64,000 bases of DNA, taken from positions 8,080,587-8,144,586 of the forward strand of contig NW_024756914.1 in NCBI RefSeq assembly GCF_018991925.1, in the 5' to 3' direction. Within the stretch, counting starts at the first letter, position 1, and each line of letters begins with the position of its first letter. Under the pieces are notes generated by a model. That model saw nothing but the letters and a program-made list of their open reading frames with translations. It ran no database searches and was not told the origin of the DNA. Both the position numbers and the translations under genes were made by a program. Below are positions 1 through 13,185 of the stretch, one piece after another. This DNA is from Homarus americanus. Taxonomy: Eukaryota > Arthropoda > Malacostraca > Decapoda > Nephropidae.

Positions 1-3000
1 AGGATACTGAGTTACTGAAGGATACTCGGAGTTACTGAAGGATACTGAGTTACTGGAAGGATACTGAGAGTTGGCCGAAGGATAATACTGAGTTACTGGA
101 GGATACTGAGTTACTGGAAGGATACTGAGAGTTACTGAAGGATCGGTTACTGGAAGGATACTGAGTTACTGAAGGATACTCGAGAATTACTGCTGAAGGA
201 TACTCGAGCTACTGAAGGATACTGAGAGTTACCGGAAGGATACTGGAGTTATCGGTGCCGATACCGAGTTACTGAAGGATACCGAGTTACTGAAGGATAC
301 TGAGAGTTACTGAAGGATAGTGAGTCACTGAAGGATACTGAGTTACTGAAGGATACTGAGTTACTGAAGGATACTGAGTTACTGAAGGATACTGAGTTAC
401 TGGAAGGATACTGGCAGTTACTGAAGGATAGAGTCACTGAAGGATACTGAGAATTACTGGAAGGATACCGGAGTTACTGGAATGATACTGAGTTACTGAA
501 GGATACCGGAGTTACTGGAAGGATATTGAGTTACTGAATGATACTGAGTTACTGAAGGATACTGAGTCACTGAAGGATACTGAGAGTTACTGAAGGATAC
601 TGAGTTACCGGAAGGACACTGAGTTACTGAAGGATGATCGAGTTACTGAATGATACTGTTACTGAAGGATATTGAGTTAATGGAAGGATACTGAGTTGAA
701 GGATACTGGAGTTACTGAAGGATACTGGAGTTACTGAAGGATAATGGAGTTAACATGATACTGAGTTACTGAAGGATACTGAGCATTGAAGGATAATGAG
801 CGGGAAGAATACCGTTGAGTTACTGAAGGATACTGAGTCACTGAAGGATACTGGAGAGTTACTGATGGATACTGAGTTACCGAAGGATACTGGAGAGTTA
901 CTGGAAGGATACTGAGCGCATTGAAGGATACTGAGTCACTGAAGGATACCGAGAGTTACTGATGATACTGGAGAGTTACCGAAGGATACTGAGAGTTACT
1001 GAAGGATACTGGAGAGTTACCGAAGGATACCGGAGAGTTACTGAAGGATACCGAGTCACTGAAGGATACTGGAGAGTTACTGAAGAAGGATACTGATTAC
1101 CGGAAGGATACTGAGAGTTACTGAAGGATACAGAGTTACTGAAGGATACCGGAGTTACGAAGGATAGTGAGCATTGAAGGATACTGAGTTATCAGTATGA
1201 GTGGAGTTACTGAAAGGATACTGGAGTTACTGGGAAGGATGAGAGTCACTGAAGGATACTGAGTTACTGAAGGATACTGAGTTACTGAAGGATAATGGAG
1301 TCACTGAAGGATACTGAGTTACTGAAGGATACTGAGAGTTACTGAAAGGATACTGAGTTACTGAAGGACAGGAGTTACTGGAAGGATACTGAGTTACTGA
1401 AGGATACTGAGTTACTGAAGGATACTAAGTTACTGAAGGATACTGAGAGTTACTGAATAGATACCAGAGTTACCAGAAGGATACTGGAGTTACCGAAGGA
1501 TACTGAGTTACTGAAGGATACCGAGTTACTGAAGGATACTGAAAGTTACGAAGGAGCATGAGAGTTACTGAAGGATACTGAGTTACTGAAGGATACTGAG
1601 TACTGGAAGGCGATACTGAGTTACTGGAAGGATACTGAGTTACTGGAAGGATACGGAGTTACTGAAGGATACTGGAGTTAGCCGAAGGATAGTGAGTTAC
1701 TGAAGGATACTGGAGAGTTACTGAAGGATACTGAGTTACTGGAAGATTACCGAGAGTTAATACGAAGGATAATGAGTCACTGAAGGATACTGGAGTTACT
1801 GAATGATGCATTGAGAGTTACTGAAGGAGATACTGAGCAATAGATGATACTGAGTTACTAAAGGATACTGAGTTACTGAAAGATACTGAGTTACTGAACG
1901 ATACTGAGTTACCGAAGATACTGAGTTACTGGGGCTGATTACCGGAGTTACTGAAGGATACTGAGTTACTGGGAAGGATACTGAGAGTTACGGAAGGAGA
2001 TACTGAGTTACGGGAAGGATTGAGAGTTACTGAAGGATACTGAGTTACTGAAGGATACTAGAGAGTTACTGAAAGGATACTGGAGTTACTGAAGGATACT
2101 GGAGTTACTGAAGGATACTGGAGTCACTGAAGGATACTGGAGAGTTACTGAAGCGGATACTGAGTTACTGGAAAGATACTGAGTCACTGAAGGATACTTT
2201 GAGTTACTGAAGGATACTGTTACTGGAAGGATACTGAGTTACTGAAGGTTATTGGAGTTACTGAAGGATACTGAGTTACTGAAGGATACTTGAGAATTAC
2301 TGAAGGATACTGAGTTACTGAAGGATAATGAGTCACTGGGGCCGTGATACTGCTGAGAGTTACTGGGAATGATACTGGAGAGTTACTGAATGATACTGAG
2401 AATTACTGAAGGATACTGGAGAATTTACCGAAGGATACTGGAGTTACTGAAGGATAATGAGTCACCGAAGGATACTGAGTTACTGAAGGATACTGAGTTA
2501 CCGAAGGATACTGAGTTACTGAAGGATACTGGAGAATTACTGAAGGATACTTCGAGTTACGGAAGGATGCTGAACACTGAAGGATATTGAGTTACTGAAG
2601 GATACTTGAGTTACTGGAAGCGATAGCTACTGAGTTACTGGAAGGATACTGAGTTACTGAAGGATACTGAGTTACTGGAAGGATACTGAGTTACTGAAGG
2701 ATACTGAGTTACTGAAGGATACCGAGTCACGAAGCGATGTACTGAGTTACTGAAGGATACTGAGTTACTGAAGGATACTGGAGAATCACTGGAATGATAC
2801 CGAGCATACTGAAGGATACTGAGTTACTGAAGATACTGAGAATTACTGAAGCGATACTGAGTTACTGAAGGATACTAAGTTACTGAAGGATACTGAGTTA
2901 CTGGAAGCCGATGCTGAGTCATCAGCGATACTTGAGTTACTGAAGGATACTGGAGTTACTGGAAGGATACTGGAGTTACTGGGAAGGATACTGAGAGTTA

Positions 3001-5783
3001 CTGGAAGGATACTGGAGTTAATGAAGGATACTGAGTTACTGAAGGATACTGGAGTTACTGAAGGATCGAGTCACCAAAGGATACTGGGAGAGTTACTGAA
3101 GGATACTGAGAATTACTGAAGGATACTGAGTTACTGAAGGATACTGAGTTACTGAAGGATACTGGAGAATTACTGAAGATGTACTGAGTAAATTACCGAA
3201 TGATACCGAGAGTTACTGAAATGATACTGGAAAGCATGGAAGGATACGAGTCATTGAAGGATACTGAGTCATTGATGATACTGAGTTACTGAAGGATACT
3301 GAGTTACTGAAGGATACTGAGTCACCGAAGGATACTGAGAATTACTGAAGGATACTGAGTTACTGAAGGATACTGAGAATTACTGAAGGATACTGAGTTA
3401 CTGAAGGATACTGAGAGTTACTGGTACGATACTGAGAATTACTGAAGGATACTGAGTCACAGCGATACTGAGTCACTCGAAGGATACTGGTGTCACTGAA
3501 GGATACTGAGAATTACTGAAGGATACTGAGTTACTGGAAGGATACTTGAGTTACTGAAGGATACTGAGAATTAATAAAGGATATTGAGTTACTGAAGGAT
3601 ACTGGAGTTACTGAAGGCTGATACTGAGTCACCGAAGGATACTGAGCTCGAAGGATACCGAGAATTACTGAAGGATACTGGAGTTACTGAAGGATACTGA
3701 GTTACTGAAGGATACTGAGAATTACTGAAGGATATTGTTACTGAAGGATACTGAGCTCACTGAAAGGAAATGAGAATTACCGAAGGATACTCGAGTCACC
3801 GAAGGATACTGAGTTACTGGCTGATACTGAGTTACTGAAGGCTACTGGAGTCACTGAAGGATACTTGAGTTACTGAAGGATACTGGAGTTACTGAAGGAT
3901 ACTGAGTTACTGAAGGATACTGGAGATACTGGCTGATTACCTGAGTTACCGAGATACTGAGTCACCGAAGGATACTGGAGTTACTGGAAGGATACTGAGT
4001 TACTGAAGGATACTGAGTTACTACGATACTTCGAGTCACCGGGAATGATACCGAGCTACTACGATACCGAGTCACCGAAGGATATTGAGCATGGGAAGGA
4101 TACGAGTTACTGAAGGGATACTCGAGAGTTACTACGATACTGAGTTACTGAAGGAGATACTGAGTCACGGAAGGATATTGGAGTTACTGAAGGATACTGG
4201 TTACTGAAGGATACTGAGTCACTGGAAGGATACTTTCGAGTCACCAAAGGATACTGAGTTACTGAAGGATACTGAGTTACTGAAGGATACTGAGTTACTG
4301 AAGGATACTGAGTTACTGAAGGATACGAGTCACTGAAGGATACTGAGTTACTGAAGGATTGAGTCACTGAAGGATAAATTTTGAGTTACTGAAGGATACT
4401 GAGTTACGAAGGATACTAAGTCACGAAGGATACTGGAGAGTTACTGGAAGGATACTGAGTCACTGAAGGATACTGGAGAATTACTTAAGGATAATGAGTC
4501 ACTGAAGGATACTGGAGTTACTGAAGGATACTGAGTTACTGAAGGATACTGAGTCACTGGAAGGATAATGAAAGTTACTGAAGGATACTGGAGTCACTGA
4601 AGGATACTGAGAGAGTGCTACTACGATACTGAGTTACTGAAGGATACTGGAGTTACTGATGGATATTGGAGTCACTAAAGGATACGGTCACTGAAGGATA
4701 CTGAGTTACTGAAGGATACTGAGTTACTGAAGGTTATTGAGCATTGAAGGATACTGAGTTACTGAAGGATACTGAGAATTACTGAAGGATACTGGAGTTA
4801 CTGAAGGATACTGAGTTACTGAAAGGATACTGAGTTACCGAAGGATACTAAGCAGCCGGGAAGGATACTGAGTCACTGGAAGGATACTCGAGTTACTGAA
4901 GGATACTGAGTTACTGAAGGATACTGAGTCACTGAAGGATACTGAGTTACTGAAGGATATTGTTACTGAAGGTTACTGAGTTACTGGAAGGATACTTTGA
5001 GTTACTGAAGGATACTGAGAGTTGCTGAAGGATACTACTGAGTCACTGAAGGATACTGGAGTCACTGAAGCGATAATGAGTCACTGAAGGATACTGGAGT
5101 TACTGAAGGATACTGGAGAGTTACTGAAGGATACTGAGTTGTATTGAAGGAGATACTGAGTTACTGAAGGATACTGTGGAGTTACTGAAGGATACTTGAG
5201 AGTTACTGAAGGATACTGAGTTACTGGAAGATATGGAGTTACTGAAGGATACTGAGTTACTGAAGGATATTGAGTTGATTGAAGGATACTGAGTTACTGG
5301 AAGGAGATACTGAGTTACTGAAGGCTGATGTCACCTGGAGTTACCAAAAGGATACCGAGGAGTTACCGAAGGACACTGCAGCTACTGAAGGATACTGGAG
5401 TCACTGGAAGGATACTGAGTCACTGAAGGATAATGAGTCACTGAAGGATACTGGAGTTACTAGGAAGGATACTGAGTTACTGAAGATACTGAGTTACTGA
5501 AGGATACTGGTTACTGAAGGATACTTTGTTACTGAAGGATACTGGAGAGTTACCGGAAGGATACTGAGTTACTGAAGGATACGGAGAATTACTGCTGATA
5601 GTGAGTTACTGAAGATACTGAGTTACTGAAGGATAATGAGTCACTGAAGGATACTGAGTTACTGAAGGATGCTGAGTCACTGAAGGATACTGAGAGTTAC
5701 TGAAGGATACTGAGTTACTGAAGGATACTGAGTTACTGAAGGATACTGAGAGTTACTGAAGGATACTGAGTTACTGAAGGATA
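1..5783. repeat. 18-bp minisatellite array
   Basis: Tandem copies of GGATACTGAGTTACTGAA run from the first base to about 5783, where the repeat stops at a unique AT-rich sequence. Frequent 19- and 20-bp variants carry an extra G or AG (CTGGAG, CTGAGAG), and T-to-C changes give TCACTGAA and ACCGAA. At about 18-19 bp per unit there are roughly 300 copies. The array is cut by the window edge, so its full length is unknown. Short open frames inside it (KDTELL-like peptides and their reverse) are products of the repeat and not genes. Confidence 0.97.
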
Positions 5784-6773
5784 GTTAATTGTGCACCCTA
5801 TACTCATCCTGTGAGCTGTAGCACAAAAGGATTACAAAGAAGAGTCACAAAAGGTGTTTATCAGTCCGCAATGGTCAGGATATTATGACATTGAATGTTA
5901 CAGAGTAATTAAAAAACACTGCGTTGTTTAGTTCGGTATAAAGAGGGTGACTTATAGACAAGCAGTGAGGCAATGTGTCTTGCACACTGATATTCACGTG
6001 TCCATGAGAGGTATTCAAGCACTTGGTCTGTTTGGGGGAGGTTCTATAGCAAAGTTTGTCATTGACGTCATGCAATTGTGGGCGGAGCTTCTAGGTGACC
6101 ACGTGGTAGCGGTGCGGAGGACAAACAAAGCGTTGTTTACCGGTTACCTTACATAATATATTCAACTACCCATTACTACAATTAATATTTTATACAAAAA
6201 CGACAAAATACACTAAAAAACAACAGCTGTCATTATATGAACTACATATATTTCTAGAGAGATGTTTGTCCTCTGTTCCGACGTTGTCGCGTTCCTGCGA
6301 CGGTGTGCCACGTCATCTCGAATCTAATTTTAGTAACATCGGCGAATGACTGTGCTATACCTGGGAAATGACTTAGCTCTAAGTGCAAAAAAGTGGATAC
6401 AATCTTAATATGTCGGCTATCTTGCCATTAGAGATAAAGTGTTGTGCTATTTCACACACAGTGTGCTTGGACCTGTCCCTAAAAGGTTCTATCTTCACAC
6501 AGTCGAGATCGAGATTTAAGTGTACATATGTATGGCCACACACTTTACATTTAGTTTTGTTTACATCTGCTTGAGGAACATACTGCCAGAGGTACTTATA
6601 TCCTAACACATTTAGTCTTGTTTACATCTGCTTGAGGAACATACTGCCAGAGGTACTTATATCCTAACCTTAATCTAGCGGTTACAACATCTTGTAATCT
6701 AGTGATCTTGTTACTTGCTCCATATATATGTTTCACTTGATACATCTCATCATGGTAAACTATGGTTTGAATA
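5784..6773. other. Non-repetitive spacer with a 61-bp tandem duplication
   Basis: Mostly single-copy-looking, AT-rich DNA between two satellites. It contains one direct tandem duplication, 6547-6607 and 6608-6668, differing by a single T/C. Short open frames at 5947-6156 and 6379-6609 show no recognisable motif. I see no supportable gene. Confidence 0.7.
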
Positions 6774-9700
6774 TTTGAGGGTGGTAGATGGTGGTGGTGG
6801 TGGTGGTGGTGGTGGGTAGGTGGGTGGTAGGTGGGGGTTGTGGTGGTGGGTGGTGGAGGAGGTAGGTGGTGGGTGGTAGGTGGTGATGGTGCAGGTGGTA
6901 GGTGGTGGGTGGTGAAGGTGATGGAGGGTAGTGGGTGGTGGGTGGTGGAGGGGTGGTGGGTGGTGGAGGGTGGTGGTGGTGGTGGTGGGTGGTGGGTGGT
7001 GTGGGTGGGTGGGTGGTGGGTGGTGGGTTGTGTGGGTGGGTGGTGGGTGGTAGGTGGTGGGTGGTGGGTGGATGGTGCAGGGTGGGTGGGTGGTGGTGTG
7101 TGGAAGGTGATGGAGGGTAGTGGGTGGTGGGGTGGAGGGTGGTGGGTGGTGGTGGTGGGTGGTGGTAGGTGGGTGGGGTGGGTGGTGTGTGGTGGGTGGT
7201 GGGTAGGTGGTGGTGGGTGGTGGGTGGTGTAGGTGGTGGGTGGTGTGGTGGGTGGGTGGTAGGTGGTGGGAGGGTGGTGGAGGTGGTGGGTGGGTGGGTA
7301 GGTGGTGGGTGTGGGAGGTGGAGGTGGTGGGTGGTGGAGGGTGGTAGGTGGTGAAGGTGGTGGGTGGTGGGGTGGGTAGGTGGTGGTGGTGGTGGTGGGT
7401 AGGTGGGTGGGTAGTGGTGGGTGGTAGGTGGGTGTGGGTGGGGTGGGTGGGGTGGGTGGGTGGGAGTGGTGGGTGGGTGTGGTGGTTGGTGGGTGGGTGG
7501 GGTGGTGGTAGATGGTGGTGGTGGGGTGGGGTGGTGGGTGGTGGAGGGTGGTAGGTGGTGGTTGGTGGAGGTGACAGGTGGTGTGATGTGATGTGGGTGG
7601 GAGGTGGGGAGGGTGGTGGTGGTGGAGGGTGGTGGGTAGTGGGAGGGTGGTGGGTAGTGGAAGGTGGTGGTGGTGGGTGGTGGTGGGTGGGTGGTGGTGG
7701 GTGGGGTAGTGTGGTGGTGGTGGTAGGTGATTGGTTGTGGTGGGTGTAGGTGGTGGGGTAGTGGAGGTGGCAGGTGGTGGGTGGGTGGTGGTGGGTAGGT
7801 GGTGGGTAGGTGGTAGGTTGTGTAGGTAGGGGTAGTGGTGGGATGGTGGTAGTGGTGGATGGTGGGTAGGTAGATGGTGGGTGGGTGGTGGTAGTGGTAG
7901 GTGGTGTGTAGGTGGTGGGTGGTGGTGATGGTGGGCAGTGGCAGGTGGTGGGTGGTGGTAGGTGGAGTGGCGGTGGTGGGTAGTGGTGGGTGATAGATAG
8001 TGATAGGAGATGTAGGTGGTGGGTGGAGGGTGGTGGTGGGTAGTGGAGGTGGTGGTGGGTGGGTGGTGGTGGGTATAGGTGGGTGGTGGTGGTGGGTGGT
8101 GTAGGTGGGTGGTGGGTAGGTGGTGGGTGGGTAGGTGGTGGGTGTGGCAGGGTGGTGGTGGTGGGTGGTGTGGGGTGTAGGTGGTTGTGGTGGGTGGTGG
8201 GTGTGGTGGGCGTGGAGGGTGGTGGGTGGTGGGGTGGGTGGTGGTGGGTGATGTGTGGATAGTGGGAGAGTGGTAGGTGGTGGGCAGTGGAGGGTAGGTG
8301 GGTGGGTAGTGGAGAGTGGTGGTGGGTGGGCAGGGGTGGGTATAGGTGGGTGGTGGTGGGTGGTGGTAGGTGGTGGGTGGTGGTAGGTGGTGGGTGGGTG
8401 GTTGGTGGGTGGCAGGTGGTGGGTGCAGTGGTGGACGGTGAGGTGGTGGGTAGTGGTGGTGGTGTGTGTGGTGGTGGTAGGGGTGGGAGTGGAGGTGGGG
8501 TAGGGGTAGGTTGTAGTGGGTGGTGGTAGGTCGGGGTAGTGGTGGGTAGTGGGGAAGGTGGTGGGTGGGTAGTGGTAGGGAGGGGTGGAGTGTAGTGGTA
8601 GGTCGGTAGTAGTGGAGGGTTGGGGTAAGGAGGTGGGTAGGTTGGGGTAGTGGGAGGGGTAGTGGTGGGTAGGGATAGTGGTGGTGGGTAGGTAGAGGGT
8701 GGTGGTAGGTAGGGGCAGTGGAGGGTTGTGGTAGGTAGGGGTAGTGGAGGGGGTAGGTAGTGGTAGGGAGGGTAGTGGTAGGTAGGGGAGTGGAGGTAGT
8801 GGTAGGTAGGGTAGTGGAGGGTAGGTGGGAGTGGAGGTAGTGGTAGGGGGAGGGAGGGTGGGTAGGGTAGTGGAGGCAGTGTGGGCAGGTGTAGTGGTGG
8901 CAGTGGTGGGTAGGCAGTGGAGGGTAGGGTGGAGGGTAGGGGAGTGGGGGGTGGTAGGGGCAGTGAGGTGGTGGGTAGGTAGTGATGGGTAGTGGTAGGG
9001 GCAGTGGATGGTAGTGGGTGGGGTAGGGGTAGTGATGGGTAGTGGCAGGCTGGGGGAGTGAGGGTGGTAGGGCATGGGAGGGCAGGTGGGTAGGGTGTGT
9101 GGAGGGTGCAGGGGTAGTGGTAGGGTGGTGGTAGGTAGGGGTAGGTGGGTAGTGGTAGGTAGGGTAGTAGAGGGTGGTGGTAGGTAGTGGTAGTGAGGGT
9201 GGTGGGTAGGTGAAAGAGTGGCAGGTGGGCAGGGGCAGTGGAGTGGTAGTGGTGGCAGTGCAGGAGGGTGGCAGGTAGGGGCAGGAGGCAGTGGTAGGGC
9301 AGTGAGGGGTGTGGTGGTAGGTGTAGTGGAGGTGTGTGGGTAGGGGTAGGAGGTAGAGGGAGTGGAGTGGGAGGGTGGTGTTAGGTAGTGGGAGTGAGTG
9401 GTGTGGTGGGTAGGGGTAGTGGAGGGTGGTGGGTGTAGTGGTGGTAGTGGTGGCAGGGGTAGGAGGGTGGTGGGTGGTGGAGGGGAGGGAGGTGTAGTGG
9501 AGGGTAGGTAGAGGTAGGAGGGTAGTGGTAGGGGAGTGGAGGGCAGTGGTAGGTAGGGTAGGGAGGCAGGTAGGGGAGGAGGCAGTGGTAGGGTAGGGGA
9601 GGGTAGAGGTAGTGGTAGGAGGGTGGTAGGTAGGGGTAGTGGGGGGTGGCAGGTAGGCAGGGAGGGTAGGTAGTGGTAGGAGGGTAGGAGGGGAGGTGGG

Positions 9701-11372
9701 TGCAGAGGGGATGGAGCAGGTAGGGGAGTGAAGGGTAGTAGGGGAGGTAGGGTAGTGACAGGGTAGTGATGAGGTAGGAGGTGGTAGGTAGGGGTAGTGG
9801 AGGGAGTGGTAGTGGAGTAGGGGAGGAGGTGCAGGTAGGGGCAGTGGAGGGTGTGGTAGGTGGGAGTGGGGGTGGTAGGTAGTAGGTAGGGGAGTGGAGG
9901 GTGGTAGGTAGGGGGGTGGGAGGGTAGTGTAGTGGAGGCAGTGGTAGGCAGGAGTGGAGGGTAGGTAGGGGTAGTGAGGTGTGTGGTGAGGTAGGGCAGT
10001 GGAGGTGTGGTGGGTAGGTGTAGGGAGGGTAGTGGTGGGTAGTGATAGTGGTGGGTAGTGAGGGTAGTGGTGTGTAGTGGCAGGTGTGGTGGAGGGTAGT
10101 GGTGGGTTGTGGTAGGTAGGGGCAGTGGAGGGTAGGTAGGTAGGGTAGGGAGGGTGGGTGGCAGTGGAGGGCAGTGGGTGGGGGAGTGTAGTAAGGCAGG
10201 GAGGGTAGTGGTGAGGTAGGGGTAGTGGTAGGCAGTGGCAGGTAGGGGAGTGGAGGGTAGGCGGCAGGTGGTGGTAGTGTAAGGTAGTAGGTAGGGGTAG
10301 TGGAGGTAGGTAGGAGGGTAGTGGTAGGTAGGGGTAGGGAGGGTTGTGGTAGGTAGTGGAGTGAAGGTGGTAGGTAGGGGCAGTGGAGGGTAATGGTGGG
10401 TAGGTAGTGGGAGGTAGTGTGGTAGTGGAGGGTAGTGGTAGTGGAGGTAGTGGTAGGGGAGGAAGGTGGTAGGTAGGTAGTGGGAGGGTGGTAGGTAGGG
10501 GAGTGGATGGTAGGGGTAGTGGAGGGTGTAGGTAGGGGTAGTGGAGGTGGGGTAGGAGGTGTGGTGGGGGAGGTAGTGGTAGGGGTAGGTAGGGTAGTGG
10601 TGGGTGGGGTAGTGGAGGTAGTGGTAGGTAGGGGAGTGGAGGGTGTGGTGGGGTAGTGGGGTGGGTGTGGGGGTAGGGTGGTGTTGGTAGGCATGGGTAG
10701 TGGAGGGTAGTTGGTAGGTAGGGGTGTAGTTAGGGGGTAGTGGTAGGTAGGTAGTGGGAGGGTGGAGGTAGGGGTAGTGGAGGGTTGTGGTAGGTAGGGG
10801 TAGTGATGGTAGTAGGGGGTAGTGGAGGGAGGTAGGGGTAGGGAGGGTAGTGGTAGGGGGGTGGGAGGGTGGTGGAGGTAAAGGGTGAGGTAGGGGAGTA
10901 GGTAGTGGTAGGTGGGGTAGTGGAGGTGGTGGTAGGGTGTAGGTAGTGGTAGGGTAGTGAGGTAGTGGTAGGGGTAGGAGGTGGTGGTGTGGGGTAGTGG
11001 AGTGTGGTGGTAGGTAGGGTAGGAGGGTTGTGGAGGTAGGGAGGAGGGTGGTGGTAGGGTAGTGGAGGTAGTAGGTAGTGAGGTAGTGGTAGGTAGTGAG
11101 GGTGTAGGTAGGGGTAGTGGAGGGTAGTGGTATAGTGGTGGGGAGGTAGTGGTGGTAGGGTAGTGGAGTGTAGGTAGGGGAGGGTAGGTGGTAGGTAGTG
11201 TAGTGGAGGGGTAGGTAGGTGGGGTAGTGGAGGGTAGGTGGTGGTGGTGGGTGTGGTGGGTAGTGTGGGGGTAGTGGTAGGGGTAGGAGGGTGGTGGTAG
11301 TTAGGGGTAGTGTGAGGTAGTGGTAGGTAGATAGTGGAGGGTTGTGTAGGGTAGTGGAGGGTTGTGGTAGGT
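6774..11372. repeat. G/T-rich, C-depleted minisatellite (4.6 kb)
   Basis: The plus strand is built almost only of G, T and A. The first part (about 6774-8560) is made of GGTGGTGGGTGG and GGTAGGTGG variants. The second part (about 8560-11372) has a loose period near 26 bp built from GGTAGGTAGGGG, TAGTGG and AGGG blocks. C appears only sporadically, mostly as GCAGT or GCAGG around 8880-10400. Dense GG, GGG and GGGG runs make G-quadruplex folding plausible. The long minus-strand open frames here (up to 771 codons of Pro/Thr/His/Leu/Tyr/Ser) are a composition effect, because a strand with almost no A or G in its codons rarely makes stops. Confidence 0.95.
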
Positions 11373-11400
11373 AAGCAATAATGCAACTGAACCAGCCTGA

Positions 11401-11500
11401 NNNNNNNNNNNNNNNNNNNNNNNNNNNNNNNNNNNNNNNNNNNNNNNNNNNNNNNNNNNNNNNNNNNNNNNNNNNNNNNNNNNNNNNNNNNNNNNNNNNN
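11401..11500. other. Assembly gap (100 N)
   Basis: Exactly 100 Ns, the usual length for a gap of unknown size. It lies between the end of the G/T-rich array and the LINE reverse transcriptase, so it probably hides the rest of the array and the 5' part of the LINE. Confidence 0.99.
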
Positions 11501-11502
11501 TG

Positions 11503-13185
11503 AACAGCTTCTTTTCCTCAGTGTTCACAAGAGAGGATGCAACTAACCTTCCTGCGTTTGAGGACAGACGGTTCGACACAGCACTGACCCACATTGTGTT
11601 CACAGAAGAGGGTATTAGAAATAAACTGTCCAGGCTAAAGGTCCATAAGAGTCCTGGACCTGACATGGTGCATCCTAGAGTGCTAAGGGAGCTGTGCAAC
11701 GAGCTTGCAGAGCCCCTGAAGATTCTGTTTTGTAAATGCCTGGATGAACAAATGGTCCCCAGTGAATGGAAAGTGGCTTATGTGAGTCCTATCTTCAAGA
11801 AGGGCGATAGGCACTCCACGAACAACTATAGACCGGTGAGCCTGACCAGCATAATATGTAAAGTACTTGAGAGTATTATCAGAGATGCAGCGATGGAACA
11901 TCTACTACGAAACAACCTTGTAAAAGATTGCCAACACGGTTTTATGCCGGGGCGCTCTTGCTTGACACAATTGCTCAAGGTATTGGATATTTGGACCCAT
12001 ATTCTAGAACGGGGTGGTAATATCGACAATATTTACCTAGATTTTGCCAAGGCTTTCGACAGTGTACCCCACGAAAGGCTGAAAATCAAACTGGAAGGGT
12101 ACGGAATTCGGGGAAATGTCCTAGCGTGGATAGAAGACTTTCTACATGACCGCAAGCAATGTGTGGTGATTAATGGCACGAAATCGTCATCTGTACCTGT
12201 AACAAGTGGGGTACCGCAGGGTAGTGTATTGGGCCCGCTGTTGTTTGTTTGTTTCATAAATGATATGCCTGACGTTGTACACTCCTCCATACAAATGTTT
12301 GCCGATGACGCCAAGTTATTTCGGGAAATTAAGAACCAAGCGGACTGTGAAGAGCTGCAGAAGGACCTCTGTGGGCTCCAGGAATGGTCGAAGGAATGGC
12401 TGCTGAGATTCAATGTCACGAAGTGTAAGAGGATGCACCTGGGGCGTACCAACGGTAAGGAGGCGTACCATATGTCCCAACGGGATGAAGAAAATGTACT
12501 AGTTGAGACTGTGTGTGAGAAGGACCTAGGTGTGTATGTTGACAATGAGCTGAAGTTCTCGGGCCATTGTGAGAAGAAGGTAAATCAGGCAAATAAATTA
12601 TTGGGTCTTATAAGAAGGTCGTTCAGATATCTAGACGGTCCGTCCCTCGTGACGATCTTCAGGAGTGAAGTGCTTCCCCATCTGGAGTACTGTCACCCCA
12701 TCTGGTCCCCGAGATATGCTAGGGACTGTCAGTTGGTTGAAAATGTTCAAAGGAGGGCCACCAAGCTGGTGCCTGCACTTCGGCATCTCAGCTACCCTGC
12801 GAGATTGGAGCGCCTGAACTTGCCTAGCTTATACTACAGACGGGCAAGGGGGGACCTAGTTGAGGTTTATAAGCATCTCAGGGGGCACTACTCAGTTGAG
12901 TGTCCTTACTTGGAGCTGGCGGACGCTCGCCCCACAAGGGGTCATAGCTCAAGATTGAAGAAGCCGCAAGTCCGGAAAACCGTGAGGGCAAACTTTTTCG
13001 GAGTGAGGGTTGTAAACTCTTGGAACAATCTACCAGAAAGTGTTGTGACGGCACCGAGTGTGAGCTCTTTCAAGAGAAGACTTGACCAACACTGGAGCGG
13101 GTTCAGGTACATTCAGGAGCCGGTGCATGCCCAGTATTTGCCAACAGTGCGTGACAGAGACGTGACCGATCGCCCGGGCGGCTAG
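11503..13185 (+). CDS. CR1-like LINE ORF2, reverse transcriptase part (LINE-A)
   Basis: Reverse transcriptase of a non-LTR retrotransposon, which copies its own RNA at a nicked target. The frame is open from the gap edge (NSFFSSVFTRED, upstream of the first ATG) to a TAG at 13185, about 560 codons without a break. Visible motifs in order are [62 protein letters not shown] and MFADDAKLF, then the thumb and C-terminal part with FGVRVVNSWNNLPESVV. Both catalytic-site aspartate motifs are intact. The endonuclease domain expected upstream is missing and would fall in the gap or be truncated. Motif wording is closest to the CR1/L2 group; clade assignment is from recognition only. This is the best preserved transposon ORF in the window. 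Confidence 0.93.
   Translation, partial: NSFFSSVFTREDATNLPAFEDRRFDTALTHIVFTEEGIRNKLSRLKVHKSPGPDMVHPRVLRELCNELAEPLKILFCKCLDEQMVPSEWKVAYVSPIFKKGDRHSTNNYRPVSLTSIICKVLESIIRDAAMEHLLRNNLVKDCQHGFMPGRSCLTQLLKVLDIWTHILERGGNIDNIYLDFAKAFDSVPHERLKIKLEGYGIRGNVLAWIEDFLHDRKQCVVINGTKSSSVPVTSGVPQGSVLGPLLFVCFINDMPDVVHSSIQMFADDAKLFREIKNQADCEELQKDLCGLQEWSKEWLLRFNVTKCKRMHLGRTNGKEAYHMSQRDEENVLVETVCEKDLGVYVDNELKFSGHCEKKVNQANKLLGLIRRSFRYLDGPSLVTIFRSEVLPHLEYCHPIWSPRYARDCQLVENVQRRATKLVPALRHLSYPARLERLNLPSLYYRRARGDLVEVYKHLRGHYSVECPYLELADARPTRGHSSRLKKPQVRKTVRANFFGVRVVNSWNNLPESVVTAPSVSSFKRRLDQHWSGFRYIQEPVHAQYLPTVRDRDVTDRPGG

Noticed and set aside
5947..6156. 69-codon plus-strand frame
   Set aside because: Overlaps an equally long frame on the other strand, has no motif and no splice context.
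6760..9075. 771-codon minus-strand open frame rich in Pro, Thr and His
   Set aside because: It lies wholly inside a G/T-rich tandem array; the complement has almost no stop triplets. There are no domains and the composition is that of the repeat.
9381..11386. Minus-strand open frames of 437 and 218 codons
   Set aside because: Same array and same Pro/Leu/Thr/Tyr/Ser composition.
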